DNA from: Phytoseiulus persimilis | Lineage: Eukaryota; Arthropoda; Arachnida; Mesostigmata; Phytoseiidae | Length of the DNA stretch: 64,000 bases | Assembly (NCBI GenBank): GCA_037576195.1 | Contig: CM075101.1 | Coordinates: 30,628,001 to 30,692,000 of the forward strand | Reading direction: 5' to 3' | In this document: positions 32,501-42,731 of the stretch, in pieces | How the letters are laid out: the number at the start of each line of letters is the position of its first letter | Numbering within the stretch: position 1 is the stretch's first letter | Made by a program: the position numbers and the translations under genes | The notes under the pieces: generated by a model | What the model was told of the DNA's origin: nothing | The model's input: only the letters and a program-made list of their open reading frames with translations | The model's database searches: none

Positions 32501-33829
32501 GACAAGTCGCATCTGTCTAGCTGCTTGTTGGCTGTCTTGATCACCCGAATGATTGAACAGGGAATACGGAGCCGTGTAGGGAGCCCAACTGACGCTATTA
32601 ACACCCATCTGGAACATTTTGGTTTCGAATATGAGAGACTTTCCCCCGACTCACTCAGCCTAGGCCCTTTCCGTCGAGTCGTAAGCGTGCTGCACGCACG
32701 TATGATCCCTTGCTTGCTTGATGAGACCATCAGCTTCACCAAGAAATGGGAGACGGCTCCCGTTGCCGAACGACGTTTACCAAATGGGCTCCGGTGATTT
32801 TGTTGACATCCCACGTGGCGCCATTGTTGCTGCTGCTCAGAATGGTGACAGTTCCGTCAGAGCTGGCACAGGCCAGCATCAGTCCAAACTCGTAGGGAGC
32901 AAACTGGACGGCATTCACTGAACTGTCGTGATTTTTGAACTCATGCCACTGCTGCCAGGTTCCATTGGTTTCCCGCCATAAAATCACTCGACGATCGTAC
33001 GAGCATGAGGCCAGGAGAGGTCCGTACATGGGGTGCGCCCATGAGATTTGCCAGACGGGTCCCTCATGGCTAGAAAAGGGAATTCATTTCAGGATAATTT
33101 CACGATGTCAATCTCAAGGAGAAGGATGTGCCGATCACCAGAATGCAGGGCTCCACCATTATAGTTCGAGTCGTACGTACCCACGGAGATCAGCCACCTG
33201 TTTTTGGTTACCTCCACGGAGATCAAATATCTTCACACTCATGTCCGAAGAACAAGTCGCCAAACGGACTCCGTAGAAATCCATTTGACAGTCATGCTGT
33301 GGATATGGTAACGGGATTGCGGATGAGAACAGAGCATTCCCGCCCAAATTGATTCGCAGCGGCAAATCGAATGAATGCTTCGTTTCAGTTCAGAGGCTCG
33401 ATTTGACGGAAGCTCGTGAGCCGTGGGTGGGGACGATATGAACTGAGAGCCACAAAGCTCGCGGGGACAACGACTTGAATTTCACGAACACTTACGATCA
33501 TGTCTTCATGAGTGGTATCCACCGTGTTGATTACCGTCGTCTGAAACGAATGCATACATTTCTTGGTCGTATCCGCTTTTCTAAGGACTTAGATTGATCG
33601 AAAAGGCTATCTGCCGTCGTCATTCCTCTGAATAGAAGGACCAGCTCCAGAAACCCCCCTCGTGTCATCAGACTAGAACGTGATAGCGACTGGAAGTCGC
33701 TCTCATCGAGCAATGCATGATGCGATGACGTGTAGACCGAGTGAGAAAGGTCCAGATGTTTTTCAGAGCTCTAGTGATCCTCTTTCGCCGAATCGGAGAC
33801 TCTCATGGCCCTCATGGAACACTCACCAT
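29518..33829 (-). CDS. SEC13, COPII coat and nuclear-pore WD40 protein
   Basis: Eight coding exons fit conserved SEC13: 33827-33829 (the ATG alone, followed by donor GTGAGT), 33496-33540, 33181-33296, 32781-33069, 32460-32608, 29900-30080, 29677-29795 and 29518-29593. All phases match, giving 325 residues, the normal family length. Diagnostic segments are [13 protein letters not shown], the first blade [90 protein letters not shown] and WICISED. It pairs with SEC31 on ER exit sites and with the Nup84/Nup107 complex at nuclear pores. The 2.4-kb intron 30081-32459 contains an ionotropic receptor gene on the opposite strand. A plus-strand gene may start 252 bp upstream, sharing the promoter. Confidence 0.93.
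30404..32191 (+). CDS. Divergent ionotropic receptor (chemosensory IR), copy 2, nested in SEC13
   Basis: An intronless 595-residue frame from ATG 30404, lying wholly within a SEC13 intron on the opposite strand. It is a clear paralogue of the 27.3-29.2 kb receptor: [19 protein letters not shown] against LPYGNQILKVLSGKFNFSF; CNRCGPW against [26 protein letters not shown] against [34 protein letters not shown] against NALYETVYLQKGCSI. M1 is [19 protein letters not shown]3 is [18 protein letters not shown] and M4 is [16 protein letters not shown]. The strong iGluR glutamate-binding residues are absent, so the ligand is unknown. It is expected in dendrites of chemosensory neurons. The two receptors are arranged head to head with the SEC13 3' exons between them. 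Confidence 0.85.
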   Translation: MSSVIVHILNISEHLAATANSGQQLLASFQHIPLVSSGAVYFTTGQGPCDFNQDEIFAENRSRHSHQNFDPLGSIVIFLGHISGQKDIERAIRFCYPWVAILCSSRIKREETVRCCDAFYTEGSVGKGDFVMEKDVFGEELILFGTQQVCNRCGPWRNFSSQIVEVTSKNTKVHIRVPRVPWVFKPTEDHSTPFFDSEAKRERELPYCNQILKVFSQSFNLSFRFQPSRYEFYGQYFSQVNVGGRSNAPYVWDGSLNAVLRRRSMFAIGSVTLYASREQFFSSTNVFSIEDVLLLNRVHRGPSSSRFVLDNVQPEVIYLYVGTATVCTILLYLTRSSAQGNFSGLLAALIFMPLASTVRVPVKKICVVLGLLRLTAIVLTTNISASILDQMMSSNILYAYKDVIGVREHLRRFPESKLWGYTHIIDSVEAGLDAIKRRKTGLSPQDKALCDLLDHRSDFGSRPENNKITIYAGGSENDFIMDEQSAAAYHLGRTRGQTYINAITGLNNMYETVMLQKGCTVRKNFSVVLRRLEESGHIKLWRRSEIGTHKSGLQYRILTMKSFHLNFYRQLHAQIILGSAVVLIELAVHRCRSEF

Positions 33830-34081
33830 AGCGTCGCAGCTCGAGGCGCGGTTGACTCAGGGCTCTATGAATTATAACTCTCGCGATGCCCTGGTCGTTT
33901 CTGATGAAATGAAGCTGGTCAGTCACTTGGTGAGCCAGACAGCCACCGGTCTCAACAAAGAGCGCTCTGTAGTTGCCAACACCAACAGACAGAAGAGCTG
34001 GAAAGGGCCGGCGAGGGCGGAACTGGACGCGGGCAGCTTTGAATTATCGGAGGCATTCGACAAGCCCACTCAGATTCATCA

Positions 34082-34591
34082 ATGAAGGGCAGGTCCGAGT
34101 CCACGGATACTCTCTTGGATTGGAATCTTCGTTCCCCGATTCGGATGCTGAGAGCGCTCGATTTGTCCGACGCAGATCTGCTCTGCGATGCGGGTTCGAC
34201 AAAGAACGTCGCCTTACTCAAGTCGACCACGTGAGTCGGCCCGCTATCTCGCTCTCAGAGTTCCCGACTGCTCGCAACGTCCCTCCAACCCCAACCGCTC
34301 CCTGGAACGCAGAGCCATGGAAACGATCAGATGAGACTGTCAGCAAGCTTTGGTCGGGGAAAAACACTCAAGCCTGGCGTTCCGTTTCGGAAACGGAGAG
34401 GCAAATATGGTTCCGCGAGTCGCGGGTACGCGCTCTCAGACGTCATCGAGAGCCTCGATTTTGGACGTAGACCGTTCTGTTATAACGGCTCCGGCTATAA
34501 TAAACTCTGGAGGAGGCGGAGAAGCGCAGCCTGGAGTTCTGTCACGGACATTGATAATTATTCAGTGCTCACCAAGGAGCTGAATGTATAA
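34082..34591 (+). CDS. Tentative gene divergent from SEC13
   Basis: The first block starts at ATG 34082 and encodes a protein-like sequence (DTLLDWNLRSPIRMLRALDL) up to a strong donor GTGAGTCGG at 34231. Two continuations are possible. A very short 30-bp intron ending CTCTCAGAG at 34260 leads to an open frame to a stop at 34591, with YALSDVIESLDFGRRPFCYN and SVTDIDNYSVLTKELNV, about 160 residues in total. Alternatively an acceptor near 34351 (GACTGTCAG) leads to a frame ending about 34470. The 30-bp removal preserves frame and deletes one stop codon. No family is recognised. The ATG lies 252 bp from that of SEC13, which suggests a bidirectional promoter. Confidence 0.4.
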
Positions 34592-35271
34592 TGCCCCAAT
34601 CGGGAGCCGTCTGCCTTCCGTTCTTGCGAACCATGCCCGTGATCTTAGGTACCGAGGGAACGTACTGATGCCACGAGACGGATTGTGAAGTGCCTCTCTT
34701 CAGGAGCTTCCAGAACATACTCAGTGTGCACGATGCTGCAGAAGAATCTAGCAGGTCTCTGAGGCTGGAAAAGTTCCGAAGATTCGCGAACTCCGGGAAC
34801 GCGAAATGGAATAACGAATTGAAGCAAAGTTCTCGATGTTTACTCAAGCCTCCGACTTTTCTACCTTCGCAGGAGCTTCTCGGAATACCGATTCGGAATC
34901 GGCTGTGATAAGCTGGTCGAGCAGCGGCTATTACAGACGAATCGCAAGTCTCAGGGCTCGGATATTTGCGATGAACAGCGCTCAACGTGAACGCACGCTC
35001 ATCCAGGATGCGCGAGACATCTTTGAGCCGCTGCTGGATCACAGGAAGTCAGACGGCAAAGGAGGAGCTCTCGCCTGACAATGCGACTCCCTAAAAGAAC
35101 GCGAACCTGGAACGCTCTCCACATTTCTTCTTCCGCAGAGAAACCGTACGCGAACACTTTCGTCAGCAGCATAGTACGGCGAGATCGAATCGAGTAGTTG
35201 TAGAATCCTGGAGCCAATGGTCTGTCTACGTCGGTGAACGAGTATCAGTTGCCTGCCAACGCGTTTCCAAG
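34592..35271. other. Upstream region of the silk-like gene
   Basis: Both strands are partly open. The plus frame 34900-35078 (YYRRIASLRARIFAM; LIQDARDIFEPLLDHRKSDG) and the minus frame 34569-35042 are mildly protein-like, but no starts or splice pairs settle either. The proximal part should hold the promoter and 5' UTR of the gene starting at 35272. Confidence 0.35.
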
Positions 35272-38200
35272 ATGGCCAGGCTTCTGCTGGGGGCCTTGCT
35301 ATTATCCTTAAGCCTCGAGGTCTCGCTGCAGAGTCCCGTTGTCGTCTCGGTTGAGGATTCAGTGTATGTGTCAATGCGTTTAAGAAGCCCAAATCGGATT
35401 TGCTCGGAAGACGTACACACGGAGCCTGCGACAACAGCTGCATGTTTCATTGCAGCTGTTGCCGTCCACTCAGACTCGCGCCCCAGTGTTACGATGTGTG
35501 ATTGCGAAATTTCGAAGAATCGACCCGGGTTGGGCGAATAACTCTCGAGGATATTTTCAGAGCTGCAGGCGGAGGCTCGAACGAACCCGACAGAAACCAC
35601 AGTAAGTTGTTCGGAGAGTTTACAACTCTCAGCCGGATTCGGCTCCATGTTCCGCTGAAACTGCGTCACGTTTCCTACAGCCTCCTTCGGCTGCATCTCT
35701 GTCGTTATTCTCATCCAAATGGACCTCTATATCATCATGACAAATAATTCCAGCAACAGTGGAATTCCTCGACTACGCCCCTGCTTTGCGTAAGTTTGAA
35801 TGAGCCTGCATGGAGTTATATACACGCGCTGCCTCCTCTACGAGCTATACGTGAGTTGCCCTTATCGAATCCAGGTGAAGTGTTCGACTCAGTGAGCAAT
35901 GATGAAGAAGTTCCCGTCGACCCATCATGTCCGCTCAACATCAGCTTCCACGAACCAATCGACGAATCCCCGGATTTCGTTTGCGACTTCTACGGTGCGT
36001 GCGGTTTCCAGTCATACATATTTTTCCACCACCCATGCACCCCAGCATTGGACTGCTTTGCAATTCTTTCGCGCCAGAACCAAGATTCTATACCTGCCTC
36101 AAGTATTGCTTCCCCAATGCGTTTTCGTCATGAATCATGCTCTTCTCTGTAGTGCTGTCGCTGGTTCGTGACGTGAACGATACGTTCTTGATCGCCTCTC
36201 CCATGAATCACTTCGGCGACATGGATTTCTCCGAGACGAGCACCATCGAATTGGCGAATTGCACAAGAAATTGTGAGTTTCATCCTTATGCTGAGTGGAA
36301 ATACATCTCGAAACGACGACAAGACGGTGCTGCGAGTGCAATATTCTTCGAGAACCTCAGCCTCGCATGCCATATTCTTCAATTCGAGCTCGTCAGCGTT
36401 TTTCAGTGAACGATCATCTGGTCCTGTTCGCGGAGCGAGATATAGAGAGCGAAGCTCCTTACCTGGATCTTTCCACGATCTGGCTCATGGAAGCGAGCGA
36501 GGAGTATAACGAGGAGCTGCAAGATTTCCTCGATAAGTGTCCTAACCGCGCAGCCGAAAGCAGATCATCGTGAGTAGTCGAGCTCTTGCCGAACGTCTTC
36601 ATTGGGGCGAAACAACGTTCAGAAAACTGAGGATAGAGAAAGCATTCATCCCGAAACCCAAGATTGAATTTCAAACATCCATAAACTCTTCTTCTTCGAG
36701 CGGCAGGCCAAATCGTCCCACAACGAAATATCCCGCGAAATCTGGATCCCGCCCCTACCGAAGACCCTGTAAAAGTCGGATCCTGACTAAAAATGGAAAC
36801 ACAGAGCGAGTTCCTCGATCTATATCCCATGAGTTGATGTTCGATTTGATCTCTTCAATTCATAGCGACGTTTCTCTCCACAGCTGGCAAAGTGTATTTG
36901 AACAACAAGAAGACGCTCAGGGCGAGACCCGGATACCCTCACCACTCTTTGCGCAGAACCCCGTATCAAGCTCCCAAAGCGAAAACTCCTTATCAAGACT
37001 CATCGTCCTCGCTGCATCGAAAATATGGTGCATATCCCACCTCTAATCTTGCGAGGCAATCGGCGACCGTCCCAGGCGGCTACATCAGAGCGGCCAAGTC
37101 TCAAAGTTACAATGGAAAAAGAAACGACGCTCATGGGAATCACTACTCCGGTCCTCCTCACGGATACTCGCACCCATCTGGGCATCCCTCCGGGTCGTCC
37201 CCCGCACATTACCCGGAACACTCTAGCACAGCTCATCACTCTGCATACTCTACCGGATCTTCTCAAGCATACGGTGGCGGCGGTCCAGTTCATGTGTATT
37301 CCGGTGGATCAGCCAACGGTCATTATGTTGGACCGTCCCATGGATATTCTCAAGCACATTACGGCGGACCGCACTCTTCGGGTTACCTTTCACACGGATC
37401 ACACTCTTACAAGAGTCCCTCAGCAGGGGAATACCTCGGACAGGCCGCCGGATACCAAAAGTTCAACGCCGCTCAAAGCACCTACCAAGGAACTCCCTAT
37501 GGAGGGAGTGCATACGTGGGGTCCGGTGCCCCTGCTTATGGTGGATCTGGAGCATCGGCGGGTGGCTATGGTGGACACGCGTCAGCATCTGGTGCTTATG
37601 ACGGACACGGGCCAGCGTCAGGCGCTTACATTGGACAAGGAGCATCGTCGGTAGCTCACGGAAAGGCTACGGCCGTCTACGGTGGATCCGGAGGTGCTCA
37701 CAGTGGATACGCAACGACTTCAGGCTCTTACGAGGGGCCAGGAGCTTCATCGGCTGCCTACAAGGAATCCGGGAAAACCGCGGCCCTCTACGGTGTATCC
37801 GGAGCCTACGCGGGATCTGCACCAGTCTCGGGTGTGTACGGGGGAGCATCAGTAGCCCATGGTGGTTACGGTGGATCTGGAACAGCGCCGGGAGCCTATT
37901 CCGGATCGGGAGCACCTTCGAGCTCTTACGGTGGATCAGGATCGGCCACTGCTTCTTACGCTGAACCTGAAAAACCAACGACGGCCTATGGTGGATCTGC
38001 AGCCGCCCCGGGTGGATACGGTGGACCTGCAGCAGCCCCGGGTGGATACGGTGGACCTGCAGCAGCCCCGGGTGGATACGGTGGACCTGCAGCAGCCCCG
38101 GGTGGATACGGTGGATCTGCAGGAGCCCCGGGTGGATACGGTGGATCTGCAGCAGCCCCGGGTGGATACGGTGGATCTGCAGTAGCCCCAGGTGGATACG

Positions 38201-41200
38201 GCGGATCTGCAGCAGCCCCAGGTGGATACGGTGGACCTGCAGCAGCCCCGGGTGGATACGGTGGACCTGCAACAGCCCCGGGTGGATACGGTGGACCTGC
38301 AGCAGCCCCGGTTGGATACGGTGGACCTGCGGCAGGCCCGGGTGGATACGGTGGACCTGCGGCAGCCCCGGGTGGATACGGTGGACCTGCGGCAGCCCCG
38401 GGTGGATACGGTGGACCTGCGGCAGCCCCGGGTGGATACGGTGGACCTGCGGCAGCCCCGGCTGGATACGGCGGACCTGCACCATCCTCAGGTGGATATG
38501 GTGGACCTGCGGCAGCCCCGGCTGGATACGGCGGACCTGCGGCAGCCCCGGCTGGATACGGCGGACCTGCACCATCCTCAGGTGGATACGGTGGATCTGC
38601 AGCAGCCCCGGCTGGGTACGGTGCATCTTCCGCAGCTCCTGCTGGATACGGTGGATCTTCATCAGCCCCGGCTGGGTACGGTGCATCTTCCGCAGCTCCT
38701 GCTGGATACGGTGGATCTTCATCAGCTCCCGCTGGATACGGCGGACCCGGAGCAGTCACCGGTGCATACGGTGAACCGGCCGCAGCCCCGGGTGCTTATG
38801 ATGCACCAGGAGTGGCGAATAGTGGATATGGAGGATCTGGACCAGCGGATAGCGCTTACGATGGCGGAGCAGCTCCGGGTGCTTACGTGGGATCTGGCAC
38901 AGTGGCCGCAGAATATGGTGGTACTCAGGCTTATGGTGCATCAGGAGTAGCTGCAAGTAGCTATGGACCTGGAGCACCGACAAATTACCCGAACACGCCT
39001 GCGTATGCCACAGCGAAGCCAGGAGCGCCATACGGTGCACCGTACCAATCCCTGAGGGGTGAGTACACCAGAGGAAGCTACCAAGCAGCTCAGGGTGTCA
39101 TTAAATGGATGATTTGAGCTGTGTCTAACTCCTGGAAAGCAGCGTCGTGCCCCAGCCTCACCTGGGTCAGAGCAAAGACTGAATAACTTCATACTTCTGA
39201 TCGCGTCGAGTTAATTGACACAATTCCTTCGAGTGATCTAGTTCGTAATTCAGATCGCGCACAAACATTCGCAGGACCCCGCCCTCAAGCAGCCTCGGGA
39301 AGTTATCCTCAAAGCAGACTCAGATCTTACGGCCCTCACCAGAAAGGCCCTCGCCCCGCATACGGAGGACCCAGTTCGAATTATCCTCCACCGGGCCCTG
39401 CAATCGGCTACGGAGGCCAGGGTATTGGATATAGAAATCCTCCTTACGGACAACCGAGGCCCCTATTCGTTATCAGGTGAGTACATTCATCCTTCCCATC
39501 ATATCCGACTGAGCACAGAACACACTTGGTGAGAGGAGTGCACATAAGTGACCAGCAGGTGAAGAAACAGGCTGAGTGCTATTGATTTCTGCCGGTGGCG
39601 GACCGCATGCCGCTTTTTTACCGGAGGTTAATAGGGAACGTGTTCCGAATAGCCCCCCTGTTAGGAGTGGGGGAAGGGCCGAGGGGGGGGGGGGGCGCCG
39701 TGGCGAGCAGAGGGGCGAGGAAAGAGAACCCAAGAAATCCGAGCAATTTTTCGCGAGTTGGCGCAGAGCAGAAGCTCAGTGCGAATTTGACACCGAGCTC
39801 AGTGTGACGATGGCATGCGACGCACGTCCTAGCTGTTGGGTGTGAAACTGACTTTTTCTCGTCGCTCCCGATGCCTCTCGGATTTCTTCCATCTCCTCTC
39901 GTCGAATTACTTCAGGCGTTCCGGTCGTTTTCAATTATTCTGCCGTTGAGAACGCTATACTTTGATGGCTTCGCTCGCTTGATATCGACTGCGCGCTCAT
40001 TCCGTTCGTCATCTAAAACCAATACCATCTCCAGACAGGACGTGTACGAGGAAGATGTCGAAGAAAAGAACAAACTGGGCGACACGTTGTCGAAGATGAC
40101 ACCGGCAGCTCTGTTGAAGCTTTGGCCCCACGTGAGCCACATGATGAGAGCCAACAATGCCGATTCGATGAACGACGCAATGGACCAATTGTACACTGAA
40201 GGTACTTTCGTGATCAAGGGGAACTTTGCGAATCTCGCCAAAAATCATATTCGTTCCTTGTATGATCAGTGATCGCTTGGATAACCATATTCTCCTCCCA
40301 TCAGCCACAAGCTTCATCGACCGCCAGCCCGGGCTAAGCGACACTCAACGCTCACACCTCGCTCTGGCGGCAGTGGATCTGAGACGAGCGCTGTACACGG
40401 TACGAGATATCCTAAAAACCATGGAAACAGTGAAATCGTCGCTTTTCTATGTCTCAGCTGCTCGGCGCTGGACGAATGGAGTGATGATCTACGAACCTGT
40501 TTCAGAGCACACCCGATGACGTAATAGGAAGAATGTCGTCGATTTCTTCGACCCTGAAGGATGCCAATGACCAGAACCCGGGCTCAGCAGCGGGCGGGCC
40601 CGCGGAATCCACCCAGCATCTTGGCAATATCTTGTACCACATCATGATGTCTATGATCAGGAGGCCAAGTGAGTTGCTCAGCGGGGACAGGAGGTGCGAT
40701 TGCAACTTCCAGAACGGCAACAGATTCTCACCCTCAACAGAAATCAAGGAGGTCCGTTCGGGAACTCCGCGTGAAGCTGGCTGATCTAGGGGGCTCTGGA
40801 GAAAGCTTGATTTCAAGAGAGCTGTCCGCTTGATTGAAGCGATTCGTCCGGAATCGGAGTATCGAGTTTTGCATGAGCCATGGAGCTGCAATGGTGCGAT
40901 CGTGACGAAAGGATCGGAGCGATTTTAATCGAGATCAAATGAATTATGGTGCATCGTTGCACGGGACAGTTATTTCGAGGGGATGAGACCGGACGAGCAG
41001 GAGTTCCCTCCTTTCCGTATCGATCGCCGTGGTCGAAAAGTGCCGTCCACTCGTCTTCTTGCTCTCAGACTCTCCCTTCCCCCCACCCATTCCTCTCCGT
41101 TTCCTCTCTCTATCCCCCCTTTTCGATGGGAACGAGTGGAGAGGGGGAAAAGAGACAGCTGTGGTGGTTATGGCGGGGGGAAAATCAGTGGATACGGCTG

Positions 41201-42573
41201 GCCCTACGCCAGTCGAAGACGATTCCTGGCTGTGGAGCGGAGTGGCAAAAAGAGATGAAGACCAACCCGCGAAAAAGAGCCAAATGAAGTGTGAAGCTAT
41301 TTTGATTTGACGAGAAGTGCTGCTTGCCTGCGAGTCGACCGACCAACCAGGCTGCTTGCTCGCCCGACACGCCACCGAGGTAATAACCCCTCGCGAGGCC
41401 CAATCGAGCTCGAAAGCTTACTTCCTTTCTATTTGGGTGAACGGTGACGAGGCTGCAACGGCCGGCGTCAAGGCTGAGATTTGCGTCGGCGGAGGGACAT
41501 CAAGCTAGGTTGTACGACAAGGTCGAGACGAATCGATGTGAAGAATGCCATTCCCCGCTCCTTCGAAAAATGATTTCCCATTTCCGACACCTTCTCACCG
41601 ACTCTCCGCCCCCTCAGGAGCTGTCCAAGACGTGGAGCCCGACGATCTTCGAAGCTTTTGGAAGTCTGATCGGACCCTGCGTGCTCGTTCATTTTTTTAA
41701 TTACGTAGAATCCACGCTGTATAGAAGGCTATGTCTGTCGGTCACGGTGCCAACGAAAATTCCTCCCCCCGCCCGAGCGCTGGCCCGATCTATGCACGGG
41801 ATCACAACCAGATCTTTACAATAAGAGTTCATGAGCTTTTGCGAGGCGAAAGATTCAGAATCTCATTTTTTGATCCGGATATACTTCACGCGGCCGCTCA
41901 ACTATGTTTCGCGTCACTCCGGATTCCACCAAAGATGTGGAAGGAGCGATAGCCATTTGGGGCCAAGCTTTCCTGGACCTTAAGATGAAACCGCATCCTT
42001 TCAGATGACGTGAGGAGTTCCCTGAATATCATCCAAAGTTCATTGAACAATCAGGTACCTCCCAGTTACGCACAGCCGGGGGCGAATGCTCCAGGACAAC
42101 CGCAGCAAGCAGGAAACTACGACCCCGGTGCCGATGCGCAGCAGCAGTACACCACGACTTCCCCCGTAGATGAGGGCGCGACCGATTATCCGGAAGCTGC
42201 GGCTGAAATCACCACAGTTTACCCGGCAGATGCAGCCGACCTTAGTGGGTACCCGCCATCGAGATCGGCCATGCCCACTCCCGACCAGAAAGCTGTGAGT
42301 ATCCCGATCAGTAGAGCCGCTCATCGAATCTCCGCCCGAAAAGAGAGTTCCGAGCACAGCAGAGAACTCGAGCTTCTCGAAAGAAAAATATTGAGCTCCG
42401 CTCTGATCCCCGAATGGTCACGCTTTTGAACTCCTCTTTAACGCATCCTTGTCCTCGGCTCATCCCTTCAACAGCCGTCATACGCGTTCGTTCCGGAGAA
42501 TGTTGCGGATATGAGCGGCGTTTCAGCAAACTCGGAAGTCAGCCAGTACCAAACCGTCGCTCGGTCGGCCTGA
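35272..42573 (+). CDS. Silk-like secreted Gly/Tyr/Ala/Pro-rich repeat protein
   Basis: Fifteen exons: 35272-35363, 35561-35601, 35754-35789, 35875-35994, 36046-36102, 36153-36272, 36407-36569, 36623-36768, 36884-39058, 39254-39476, 40035-40201, 40305-40399, 40506-40668, 42005-42294 and 42475-42573. They give 3,987 bases and 1,328 residues with consistent phases; exon 5 is the least certain. Residues 1-20 are a signal peptide (MARLLLGALLLSLSLEVSLQ). Residues 20-210 form an acidic domain with cysteines (DPSCPLNISF, FVCDFYG, LDCF, LANCTRN). Then come a basic Pro/Tyr linker, a Gly/Tyr/Ser/Pro-rich region (about 260-1055, decapeptide array about 625-894), a helical non-repetitive region (about 1058-1200; LSKMTPAALLKLWPHVSHMM) and a Gln/Pro/Tyr-rich tail. 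The protein is secreted and structural by composition: silk, cement, egg-coat or cuticle. No chitin-binding R&R motif is seen. Homology to spidroins is not claimed; the architecture is similar. Confidence 0.85.
37981..38790 (+). repeat. 30-bp tandem minisatellite coding GGYGGPAAAP
   Basis: Twenty-seven contiguous 30-bp units in perfect register (unit GGTGGATACGGTGGACCTGC plus ten bases) encode decapeptides GGYGG(P/S)AAAP, AGYGGPAPSS, AGYGASSAAP and AGYGGSSSAP. The third-base changes are mostly silent. A 60-bp higher-order unit (AGYGASSAAP plus AGYGGSSSAP) is duplicated at 38610-38730. Because 30 is a multiple of three and the unit is stop-free in several frames, long antisense and out-of-frame ORFs (37667-38722, 37986-38759, 38192-38950) appear; these are not genes. 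More degenerate units of similar length extend back to about 37260. Confidence 0.95.
40713..40774 (+). CDS. Possible alternative terminal exon of the silk-like gene
   Basis: After exon 13 (donor GTGAGTT at 40669) there is a nearby acceptor (TTGCAACTTCCAG) whose exon reads in phase to a stop: about 20 residues, RQQILTLNRNQGGPFGNSA. It would give a shorter protein lacking the Gln/Pro/Tyr tail encoded at 42005-42573. Both acceptors accept the same phase-1 donor. Confidence 0.4.
40775..42004. other. Large intron of the silk-like gene
   Basis: No conserved coding block. The stretch 41840-41995 (for example FRVTPDSTKDVEGAIAIWG in one frame) is open and protein-like, but I could not bound it with splice sites. 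It might be an extra cassette exon. Confidence 0.4.
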
Positions 42574-42725
42574 AGTTCTGCAATATCTACGACTCAATCA
42601 TATCCAAGGGAGAGAGGGAATCTGGTTCGAGTTCGAACATTCAAGTTCTAGCTGGATCTCGAAGGAGCATTCATGGACAACAGCTGCTTCGGTCTTTCTT
42701 CTGCACTCTCAGTTTTTTATAACTC

Positions 42726-42731
42726 AATAAA
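42726..42731 (+). terminator. Polyadenylation signal AATAAA for the silk-like gene
   Basis: Lies 153 bases past the stop at 42573 with no stronger candidate between; it supports that stop as the true gene end. Confidence 0.75.

Noticed and set aside
37667..38950. Long minus-strand and out-of-frame plus ORFs over the repeat array (up to 351 residues)
   Set aside because: They exist only because the 30-bp unit has no stop in those frames; Pro/Ile/His and Asp/Val/Gln repeats mirror the real frame.
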